Shown: one piece after another, positions 1 through 8,462 of the stretch
How positions within the stretch are numbered: the first letter of the stretch is position 1
Layout of the letters: each line of letters opens with the position of its first letter
Assembly: GCA_951394045.1 (NCBI GenBank)
Contig: OX595990.1
Coordinates: forward strand, 3,030,549-3,094,548
Direction: 5' to 3'
Source of the DNA: Nitzschia sp. DOCU1
Lineage: Eukaryota; Bacillariophyta; Bacillariophyceae; Bacillariales; Bacillariaceae
Length of the DNA: 64,000 nt
Made by a program: the position numbers and the translations under genes
The notes under the pieces: generated by a model
Databases searched by the model: none
Told to the model about the DNA's origin: nothing
What the model saw: the letters and a program-made list of their open reading frames with translations, nothing else

Positions 1-3000
1 AACGCGCAGACTGTCACGTACGGAAAGAAAGATGAAAGTGCCTCCGGTGGTGGGCTTGGGAGTTTCAGCAAAGCTAGCTTCGTTGCTGACACGGGTGATG
101 GAGAAAAAGATGTGGACCTTGATGATCCAGACTTCTGGAAGAAGGCTGCTGGGCTCGAAGCTCCGGTTGAAACTCCTGAAGAGGTTGCACAGATGCTTGA
201 TGACGGCGTCAAGCGAAGCCGAAAGCAGGTTCAGATGTTCGACCCATTTGCCGACTTCGCTAAAATCGAACAACTGAAAGAAGACAAAAAACTTCAGAAG
301 ATTCGGGAGGAGAAAGAAGAAAAGGAAAAACTTCGATTGGAGAAGCGAATGAAAAAGCTTATGGAAAAGGAGCGCCGCAAGAAGGAAAAGCACGAGATGC
401 AAGGATCGCTTTTCGGCACGAGCAAGGTGCCGGTTGCGAAGACGAAACCTGAAGTAAAGTTTAAGCTGAAGAAGAAGGTGGTGTTGCCCCTTCCGACATC
501 TAAACGCCAGCCTAAGGAGAAGGTTATTGTGAAAGAAGAGCAGCCTTCGAAGGAAATCAAGATCAAGAAACCGAAGAAAAGTGGGGAAAAGAAACGTGCT
601 CTCCGCCGCTTGCAGAATCAAGATCCAATGGTCGAAAGATTGAAGCAAGCTTGGGATGTACCGCAACGGAACCGAGCGGTTTCTGCCTCTCTGCGATTCG
701 GATTCCAAAGATACTGCAAGATCCGCAGCGAAGCAAACCTCACTAGCTTGCCCATTCAGGACATCGAAGTGTTCTTCCGGTCGTACTTTTATCAGCTCTC
801 GCTCCAACTGGCGGTCTCGTTTCTTCAAATGTTGAAGGAATGTGCGACAAACTTCAACGAAGAGAACATCAAGTTATTTCTCAGTGAGTGTCTTGGAATT
901 CCTGGGAGCAAAGAGCTAGACTGGCTATGTGACTGCGTTTCGAATGGCATGAAGTTTTACCTGGAAATTGAAAGCCAGAGGCGCTTCTTCCGCCTGCCAA
1001 TGGTACTGGCAGAGTCAAATTTCGTCGCCGAGTTACGACGCGGAGCAGCGCTGCGTGCATTGAGGCGTATTTTCATTTTGAATCGTATTGAACGAGTTGT
1101 GGAAGATAGCCTTGATGGAATTCTTGCAGAACTGGGATACGAGCAGTTGGGAAAGAGAGGTTGTCCAACCAGCAACTTCTCGTCGCTGGACGTTGATCTT
1201 AAGGCACGACTGGTTAGCACTGAGGAATTGCTTATTAGCCTTGGCCCCTACCTCGCAGGAGTTCACGTGCGATCTCCAGCGGCATGGTGGGACAGGAGCT
1301 GTGACGTCGCTCTTTTGGTTGGTACGTTTGTTCATGGACTTGGTAATTACGATGCCATGTTGGGCGACGAAAGTTTACCCTTCGCCTTCAAAATCAAACG
1401 ATTTGCGAAAGCAGACGAGGCCTGCGCAGCAGCCCAAAAGAGATTCTACATCGCAGCGAAAGCGACGGGCCGCGTATTTCACGAGGCTTTGGAGGCGGCG
1501 AAAATAAAAGATCAGCTGCAGATTCAGGCAGCAGTTGCTGCCGCAGCTGCCACTTCTTCAAAGCGTGAAAAGGATGCCCTGGCTCTTCGCGAGGGAGGGG
1601 AGGCTGCCGACGCGGTTAGCACCGCCGTCCACGATACTCCAGCAGACAAGCTGTACGAAATAGACGGTGACGACTCTCACTTCATCACGCTCCCACGGCT
1701 GAAACAAGTGTTGCGAGGATCGGTGCAATCGGAGCATAGTGGAACGTTTGCAGAAATGGAGATTGATCGACCTGTGCAAAGCACAAGCAACGACGACGTA
1801 AATGCTGTAGAAGAGAAGTCTGGCAGGAGGAAAGGAAGTACGCCACAGGCTCTTGCGATGCCTGATGCTCGAATTCTTGACTACAGGCTATCCTATATCC
1901 TTTCGGAGGTAGAACGGCATGCCTATCCAGAAGAAGCATCCCCCATGGAGCTTGACAAGCCTTCAACTGAGACAGGCCTATGGCCGACGTCTGACGTTGT
2001 TGCTGTCAGCAATGCTATCAAGGCTCATGCCATGTCACACGTGCTTGGTACCACGTCTGCGGAGCTTGACTTCGAGGTAATGGGGGTTGGCATTCATGGG
2101 ATGCAATCAGGCTCATCACACCGGAGTCTTGATGACGGAAGCGACTATTTTCTTGGCTCGGCGAACTCTGATCTTGCGCAGATCGCGTACGGATCGGATG
2201 CTCCCCGCTACTTACGGGCGATCGGTGTCCCTATGAATATGACTCGTTTTGCGGTCGCAGCTTTGGTCCACGCAGACGGTTACTGCGTTGACCGTCTTTT
2301 AACAGCCGAAAGATTGCGCAATATGGCAGAAGATAAGAAGCTTTCACAACAGAGAGATGCACCGAAACCTGTCGAGGTCAAGCCTGAGGCCGTGGTGTCG
2401 AAGGAAAATAGCGAAGAGAAATCAAGTGCTGAAACGCCGGTCCCTGAAGCCGAGGTGCCCACTCCCGCCAACGGCGGAGCCGATGTAAAAATGGAAGGCG
2501 AGCAGAATGCACCAACAACGCCACCCAGTTCGCCGCAGAAAGTTAGTCCTTTGATCCCCACGGTCTTTGAAGCCAACGCGAAACTTCGAAGTGGCATCTG
2601 CGCTGTAGTGCTCTACTACGGTTTCCCCTTCAAAGAAGGAACAAGTGAAAGAGTGCGTGAATACCTTTGGAAAAGTATTCGGGATCAATGCGCGACACCC
2701 GACGACGTCTCCCCGGGCCACTTATTCACAGGCGAGCGGTTCATGTCGCTTCTCCGAGATCTTGCAGGGGAACCGATGGAAACTCCGGACTTTGGGCTTA
2801 TCAAGGACTATGTGCTCGATTGTCTACTTCCGCACTGCCTGCGCTTGTGTTTGATGGGCAATGGCCCGGTGCTGGAAAACGCTCGCGGCAGCAAGGGGGA
2901 GTACGACACATCTTTCGGTATCAGTCTCTACCCCGAACCTACTGATAACCTTCAGTGCCGGCTCCCAGATCCCTGCTTACCACTCGAGGAGCATTCTGTT

Positions 3001-3519
3001 GAAGCGTTGGCATCGGCCTTTGCTATCCTAAGGCGTGCGCAACTCATGAGGAGCATCCTGGAGCTGGCGACAGGCAAACTGCCCTTGGAAAAAATTGACG
3101 ACGTCCTTCGTTCATCTTTCATGTCCAAGTCTATGGCTGGCCTCCCTGTTTGGTGGTGCCCTTGGATTCACGATGCAGCGCTTCTGTTGCATGCCGCGAC
3201 GCGTGGATTGTTTGCGATTATTCAGGACCGCAAGTCTGACAGCTCTGCCCCTCTGGCCTTTGCGCAAAGCACCATAGTTGAGCACATGCGCTCGACCTTC
3301 GTCTCGGGCAGTTCAGCGTTGCCTCGTGCGGTGACACAATCCATGTCCGAAGAGTCCGAACAGTGGGTCTTACACCACGCACAGGTCTTTCCAACTGTGA
3401 ATGTCCTTGAACGCCGACTGGCCTTTCTTTGCTCCAAGGCTACAGAAGGCCTAAAGGAAGATGGGATTCGCTACGACAATCTCCCCATGTTTGATCATGG
3501 GGCTTGGCCTAGAAACTAG
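1..3519 (+). CDS. CHD-family chromatin remodeller, C-terminal part (5' truncated)
   Basis: The reading frame is open from the first base of the window to the stop at 3517-3519, so the gene begins upstream. The first residues contain FSKASFVAD followed by DLDDPDFWKKAAGL. This is the signature just after the helicase core of CHD6-9-type ATP-dependent nucleosome remodellers. A lysine/glutamate-rich charged region (about nt 250-600) follows. Then comes a segment around nt 650-850 (NRAVSASLRFGFQRYCKIR) resembling the SANT/SLIDE-like DNA-binding part, and another around nt 1285-1365 (AAWWDRSCDVALLVGTFVHG) resembling the conserved WWD...LLxGxxxHG block of CHD7 relatives. The rest is acidic and alanine-rich with poorly conserved stretches. 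The ATPase motor itself is outside the window. Role known for the family: chromatin remodelling in the nucleus. No intron is needed in the visible part. Subfamily assignment is an inference. Confidence 0.85.
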   Translation, partial: NAQTVTYGKKDESASGGGLGSFSKASFVADTGDGEKDVDLDDPDFWKKAAGLEAPVETPEEVAQMLDDGVKRSRKQVQMFDPFADFAKIEQLKEDKKLQKIREEKEEKEKLRLEKRMKKLMEKERRKKEKHEMQGSLFGTSKVPVAKTKPEVKFKLKKKVVLPLPTSKRQPKEKVIVKEEQPSKEIKIKKPKKSGEKKRALRRLQNQDPMVERLKQAWDVPQRNRAVSASLRFGFQRYCKIRSEANLTSLPIQDIEVFFRSYFYQLSLQLAVSFLQMLKECATNFNEENIKLFLSECLGIPGSKELDWLCDCVSNGMKFYLEIESQRRFFRLPMVLAESNFVAELRRGAALRALRRIFILNRIERVVEDSLDGILAELGYEQLGKRGCPTSNFSSLDVDLKARLVSTEELLISLGPYLAGVHVRSPAAWWDRSCDVALLVGTFVHGLGNYDAMLGDESLPFAFKIKRFAKADEACAAAQKRFYIAAKATGRVFHEALEAAKIKDQLQIQAAVAAAAATSSKREKDALALREGGEAADAVSTAVHDTPADKLYEIDGDDSHFITLPRLKQVLRGSVQSEHSGTFAEMEIDRPVQSTSNDDVNAVEEKSGRRKGSTPQALAMPDARILDYRLSYILSEVERHAYPEEASPMELDKPSTETGLWPTSDVVAVSNAIKAHAMSHVLGTTSAELDFEVMGVGIHGMQSGSSHRSLDDGSDYFLGSANSDLAQIAYGSDAPRYLRAIGVPMNMTRFAVAALVHADGYCVDRLLTAERLRNMAEDKKLSQQRDAPKPVEVKPEAVVSKENSEEKSSAETPVPEAEVPTPANGGADVKMEGEQNAPTTPPSSPQKVSPLIPTVFEANAKLRSGICAVVLYYGFPFKEGTSERVREYLWKSIRDQCATPDDVSPGHLFTGERFMSLLRDLAGEPMETPDFGLIKDYVLDCLLPHCLRLCLMGNGPVLENARGSKGEYDTSFGISLYPEPTDNLQCRLPDPCLPLEEHSVEALASAFAILRRAQLMRSILELATGKLPLEKIDDVLRSSFMSKSMAGLPVWWCPWIHDAALLLHAATRGLFAIIQDRKSDSSAPLAFAQSTIVEHMRSTFVSGSSALPRAVTQSMSEESEQWVLHHAQVFPTVNVLERRLAFLCSKATEGLKEDGIRYDNLPMFDHGAWPRN

Positions 3520-3767
3520 CTTGCGACTACAACATACATGTAAAGTAACTCTTGATTTTTGCTGCTCGTTCGTCGCGAACTACAAGGAGCTAGATTAGAA
3601 GTAGTGTTAGGATTGCCAACCCTCCAATGCCAGCCCCGTATACGAACAGAGTTTAAGCTCATCCATGCGTGTACCCATGTGCAGCTACCCAGTCAGCGTA
3701 TTTATTCGACAGAGGTTCGAATCGCAACAGGAATATAGCCCATGCCTCATTGCACCCCGTCGTTTCC

Positions 3768-4301
3768 TTAAAGTGTGTGGTTACCACTGGCACAAGGACA
3801 ATTGATTCTCCAGTGAAACTCACCACAATTGAAGCAAGGTTGCGGGGCACTCGTCTCTTTTCCATGGCAATCACGCACCATGTATTGGCGACCACCCGAT
3901 CCGGGCTGATAATACAGAGCCGTGGGATTCTCATCACTTGTCGTAAACCCGAAACCCAAGGGAACGATTTCTCCTGTGTCGTTCATAATTTGGGAGGAGC
4001 GGTACTTGCGGCCAGGAACAAATACTTCCCCATTATGCATGAAATCGGTGCTCGCAGTTTTCTTCCTGAGCGTAATCTTACGAAGAGCGTGCACATCAAC
4101 TTGAACGTCTGAAGGCAGCTTCCCAGAGGAGCCTGCTCCCTCAATAACAAGCGGTAAATCAACGTTGTTCTCAACAGTAACTTCTGCCACTGAAGGCACG
4201 GGGACAAGATTTGTACTTCCAATGAAACGTTGAAAGCTACCCCGAAGGGCTCTGAGTTCAAGGCGTAGGCCCTGTAGCTCCTTTCGCAACGAGGCAAACA
4301 T
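3768..4301 (-). CDS. Hypothetical protein with C-terminal CCHC-like cysteine cluster
   Basis: An ATG-initiated 177-residue reading frame. The N-terminus (MFASLRKELQGLRLELRAL) looks like a short amphipathic or coiled-coil helix. A middle section of mixed beta-prone sequence follows, and the C-terminus has a cluster CFNCGEFHWRINCPC. The spacing is C-x2-C-x3-H-x4-C, one residue shorter than the canonical zinc knuckle C-x2-C-x4-H-x4-C. A degenerate zinc knuckle of retroelement Gag origin is therefore possible but not shown. I do not recognise the family. It lies tail-to-tail with the CHD gene, 248 bp away. It could also be one exon of a longer gene; no clear splice sites were found. Confidence 0.45.
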   Translation of the reverse strand: MFASLRKELQGLRLELRALRGSFQRFIGSTNLVPVPSVAEVTVENNVDLPLVIEGAGSSGKLPSDVQVDVHALRKITLRKKTASTDFMHNGEVFVPGRKYRSSQIMNDTGEIVPLGFGFTTSDENPTALYYQPGSGGRQYMVRDCHGKETSAPQPCFNCGEFHWRINCPCASGNHTL

Positions 4302-4329
4302 CGTATGGGTCGGCTCTCCTGTCAGCTTG

Positions 4330-4935
4330 ATTCTCTTGATAAACCTGATTTCATGTTATAAGAATACAAAGCATCTTGACGACTCCTTCTTGGCGGGAAT
4401 CCTATGATTGGATCTTTCACAAAAACGATGAAATGATGAACAAACAATGATCCGTGCTTTTCCCATTTGAATGACTTCACCACGCGGGATATCCCACGGT
4501 CCCACATCTTCATGATCGATGGATTCACAAGCGAGTAGTAGGCCGAGGCGATGGGGTGGACTGGGGTGAATGAATTTTGATGTGTTCCCAGAGACGCCAA
4601 GAACGACACAGGTAGGGGAGGAGTAACCACAAAGTTGATCTTGATAAACCTGATTTCATGTAATGAGAATGCAAACCATCTTGACGAATCATCTATCGTG
4701 AGTGCGGCACGAAGCGTAGGATTGGATCTTTTTTGGATCTTTTCTGGCTCCCGAAGGATATGATCAACTATAAATCCATGCTTTCTTCCATGTGATTGGT
4801 TTCGCCATCCACGTGGGACTGTAATGAGGTCCCACGTATCATAATGGTCGATGGATGCACAACAGCGACTAGGAAGCAAGGGCCCCCTTGCCTTTCGAAG
4901 GGAGGAGTATCCACGAACCAAAGGTGAGGAGACGG
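4330..4935 (-). repeat. Diverged tandem duplication, about 305-bp unit
   Basis: Two adjacent copies, roughly 4330-4630 and 4636-4935, share blocks such as ATAAACCTGATTTCATGT, CATCTTGACGA and TTGGATCTTT, with ATGGATGCACAA/ATGGATTCACAA at the far end. Both copies lie inside a 268-residue minus-strand open frame (4322-5128) whose translation shows no family I know. The frame starts within sequence of doubtful coding quality. I read this as a decayed tandem repeat, possibly from a former gene, and do not call the open frame a gene. Confidence 0.55.
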
Positions 4936-5175
4936 AGTGGAAGGAGGTTGGAAGCCAAATTTTTGGAGGAAGCGAGTCCCGCGTCTTTCCGACGTGGCAC
5001 GTTTGCACGTCTTTACTGTTGCGGCATGCCAGTGTTCGCTTGGACTTCGTGAAAATCTTCTGCAGAGTTCGTATCGTAGCACGACTACGAAGACTCGACG
5101 TGAGAAGTCCACCAAGTCCGCTCACCAATATATCTCGTATCTGCGATCATGTGTTCCTCGGCTTCTCGCCGTGCT

Positions 5176-5198
5176 GTACCAGGTACAGTACCTGGTAC
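5176..5198. repeat. 23-bp perfect GTAC-rich palindrome
   Basis: The two 11-bp arms GTACCAGGTAC and GTACCTGGTAC are exact reverse complements around a single central A. It lies about 320 bp upstream of the small gene at 5515. The half-site GTACCTGGTAC recurs exactly at 15382-15392, between the CRAL-TRIO and carbonic-anhydrase-like genes. It may be a protein-binding site or cruciform; its role is unknown. Confidence 0.6.
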
Positions 5199-5514
5199 TG
5201 GATTTCAGTGTCGCAAGGTATGTCTTGGATAGGAAGGGCATATGACGGTGTATGTGTCTGCCGGCTGAGATGCATGATGCAACACTGTATCGTCCTGCCG
5301 TTCTCGTGTCGGGTCAGGATGCTGGAGTAGCTATCTTCGTAGAAATCCTACGAGGAGGTTCACAACGGGAAAGATGGAAGCGGCGAAAGAAACGAGACAA
5401 GAAAATCTCGATCAATCGCAAATCTGACGCCATCGTCCACCTCAATTCACACAACTTTCCAAGTTTGCAAACCCAAACGTCAACCCACACTTTCTATCAA
5501 CATCACCGAACGAA

Positions 5515-5961
5515 ATGATAATGATGGCGACCGAGTTACCTCTCTACAACAGGCCCTTGTGCAGCTCAATCATGGCTCACCCCGTCGCTGAACAAAAGAT
5601 CGAAATTCAAGGCTCGTATTGGCCGAGGCTGATGCTTCGCGAAATGCACCACGGCAAGAAGAATCATTCCAAGAAGGCCCACAAGGCAATGAAAAGTGTC
5701 AAGAACTACAGTTCCTATTCGTCTTCGGCTACCATGAAGCTTCCGCTAAGCGGAACTACGACTACTACTTCCTTGTTCGACCTTCTCAAGGAAGTGCCTC
5801 CTCTCGCATCTGAAGATCATTTCGCTTCGCGTTCTCCAGTGACGGGCAAACCGATCTTGTCCCCCAAGCAAAAGGGATCCCTCCTTGTTCCTACAAAGCC
5901 TTTCCGAAAGCACCTGGGACGTCGATCACATTCGAATGATTCGTCGTTTACTCTCGACTGA
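5515..5961 (+). CDS. Small basic hypothetical protein
   Basis: A 148-residue frame that begins with ATG after a C/A-rich leader. Internal ATGs (codons 3, 4 and 20) are alternatives. The protein is rich in Lys, His and Ser, with a basic tract (HHGKKNHSKKAHKAMK), then Ser/Thr runs, a LFDLLKEVPPL helix, and a Pro/Lys/Arg-rich C-terminus ending RRSHSNDSSFTLD. No transmembrane segment or recognised domain is visible. The mix of charged low-complexity sequence plus one short hydrophobic motif is typical of lineage-specific nuclear or regulatory proteins, but that is a guess. The upstream 1.2 kb contains the tandem repeat and the GTAC palindrome. Confidence 0.5.
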   Translation: MIMMATELPLYNRPLCSSIMAHPVAEQKIEIQGSYWPRLMLREMHHGKKNHSKKAHKAMKSVKNYSSYSSSATMKLPLSGTTTTTSLFDLLKEVPPLASEDHFASRSPVTGKPILSPKQKGSLLVPTKPFRKHLGRRSHSNDSSFTLD

Positions 5962-8462
5962 CCTTGAAGTGAAACGCGAAAACCTTTATTGTTAAAAGTT
6001 GCATCTTCTGACTACTACATCTGAACTGGAAAGACACAACCACTTGGGCTTGCAATGGCAACACAACGGTCTTTTATACCCAGGGTTAATGGCGCCTTCA
6101 TTGCAAAGCCTTTGCTTTCATTGCACCGATCCATCATATCCGAAACGACTTCGACATGGGAACCATCTCCTTGAAAGGCTGGTTCACTCACTCGATAATA
6201 CTAGTTTCTGGAATTACACGTTTACTTTATCTCTACTTTTACTCATAGCTAGTTGCCTATCTTGTAATAGTTCTTACATTGCTCGTCTTCAGGTCCGAAA
6301 ACACCATGGTTGCATGGCAACAGTCGCGATGGCGAGCGTTTTCTTTTTCGGAAAAAGGGGGGTTCCGCTCTCGCTTTCCGCACCGACCGCTTGTGATGCA
6401 TGTGCTTTACGTTCGCATGCTACGGAAAAAAGGCATCACACTCGAAACGACGCACGAGCAATTCCAGACTTCATGTCAGGGACTTGTCGGAACCTTAAAT
6501 AAAACTAGACAGGCATTCGGAGTGCTTCAATGTGTGGGGTTAGTCTTATGCACTAAAAGCAGCGAAGAGTACGCTGTCCAAATGGACAACTTAACGCAGA
6601 AAACCCTTTTGATCATCATCCCCAAGCTACCGTCCAAAATTCTCAAAAACTCAAAGAAGAAGTAGAATGCCTTGCATCACCTACCCCGTACCAACGGGCA
6701 AAAGCGCCCAAAAAATGAGCTAGATAGAAGTGCCCCTAATTCTTAGGATATAAGCCCGCCGTGGCCAGAATGCTGGCTTCGCCGATTGCTCCAACCAATT
6801 GGTATCACGCAATTTTACCAACGGGAAGTCTTGTAACCAGCGAGATGACAGCGATTAACGTCGATTTTTTTCGCTTTGGCGCGGGCGCGCCGGCGAAGCG
6901 CGGCGGATCCCTCCTCTCTCTTTACGCTCTTTTCTCCCTCCGACAAGCTAGCAAGAGAACAGTGTCGTGACCGCTCCCGAACATCGGTCACGTCATCGCA
7001 CCCATACAAGGCATCCGAAACGCACAAGAGAAAGGAAAGACGCATGATGCAACGAAGTTGACACCCAACAGGAGTAGAGGAAAGAATAAGGCACAAGCTC
7101 GAAAAGCTTCGCCGTTGGAATTGGATTCGATACTTCAAGGAGCGTCAAGAAGTCCACAGAACCACCAACCACATTCGTTCATCGGAAGATGAACGAAGAA
7201 GAAGATACACTTCCCTTCGCTGCTTTCGAGTTGGATTGTTTTGTCCTTTGGAAGTGGCAAGCATTCGCTCAAGCGATGACGTCTCCGGCTTGAGGAATCT
7301 ACTACGAAGCACGATGATCAATACCAGTACCAGGAGTGCCATTGTCCACTCGAAACGCCATGTGCTTGTCGACTCTTCTGCCACCGAATCTTCATGGATT
7401 GGACACGTTGCCGCAATAGTAAGCCTGGCGGGGGCCCAAAGCAGCAATCAACCGAGGTTCCCTGCTGGTTTGAGATTTATTGACAACAAGAACTACAACA
7501 TGATCAACAAAAACGAAGGTGAATAACGAGGATGAAGACGCCGCCAACACGAAATCATACCACTAGGTGGCTTGCCGCTTCTTCGTGCTGTGACGGAGCA
7601 ACCAACATGATCACTTCGAGGGGCGGACAATGAAAAAGTCGGGGGGGGGGGGGTTGCCGATTCCAACGAGGCGCTAGCATATCACCCCCTTTTGCAAATC
7701 AATTGGCGGCGCTGTGGATCTCAAAGCTTGACGCAATCTTCAAGTTTTCCAGCGACAAGTTGCAAATTTGGCGTCGTGTACTAGGTGACGAAGTTTTGAA
7801 TAAAGTCAATGTTCAAAACATTTTAGAACTATCCAAACGAGGAACGGCTAGAACACGACGATAGCAAGTATCTCTCGTCGCCCTCCCGATGGCACCGCTT
7901 CGTCTTTCTCTTTCTTGTGATCTTGCCTCTCCCTACGACGACATTGTTATTAGGAGTAAAGCAGGTATGGAATGTATGCCTATGGGTCGTGATCCGGATG
8001 CTTTTGATCAAGAAATCATGAAACACGAGCGGTTTGTATCAACCTTTTGTACTTGCTTCGCGGCGACATGGTGCTAGTGGTCTCTCTTACTAATAGTAGA
8101 CTCAGAGAACTTTAGGACAATAGTCTTTTGAGTCTATCAATAGCTGGTACTTCTGCTTACTGTTATTCCAATCTTTCTCGCGTCTGCGTGGTCGCATGGT
8201 GGCGTTACTACAGAGTACGTAGCTAGAGTTCGTAAATGGGTACTTATTTGCTTCCGTACTACTCATACTCCAAAGTATGACTATCCTTCGTTCCGAATCA
8301 ATCTTTGGGGAAGTGCGAGGATCGGAGGGGAAACGATTCCCCCCTATCCATGGTCGCCCGAGTCAGTCGCCAGCGATGATTACATGATCGATGATCGATC
8401 CATTTCACTCGTTGCTCATCCCATCTTCCTACTTTCTATGACACCCACTTCATTATCACTCT
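5962..8462. other. 2.5-kb stretch without a convincing gene
   Basis: Only short frames occur here. The best is a minus-strand frame at 7145-7447 with one hydrophobic run (TMALLVLVLIIVLRS); it opens with TTG rather than ATG, and its first ATG gives about 65 residues. A plus-strand frame at 7889-8077 (62 residues) is no better. The stretch also contains a GC-rich patch near 6880-6910 and a G12 homopolymer near 7641-7652. It may hold an unrecognised multi-exon gene or a non-coding RNA. I see nothing that decides. Confidence 0.5.

Noticed and set aside
3660..3735. tRNA suggested by a GGTTCGAATC-like T arm
   Set aside because: No matching acceptor stem, D arm or anticodon stem can be drawn around it.
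4322..5128. 268-codon minus-strand open frame
   Set aside because: It consists largely of two copies of a diverged DNA repeat, has no recognisable domain, and its codon content looks non-coding.
6815..7138. Minus-strand frame of 107 codons in a GC-rich patch
   Set aside because: Low-complexity basic sequence without motifs, overlapping equally poor plus-strand frames.
7145..7447. Minus-strand frame with one hydrophobic segment
   Set aside because: Starts with TTG, gives only about 65 residues from the first ATG, and shows no family resemblance; not enough to call a gene.
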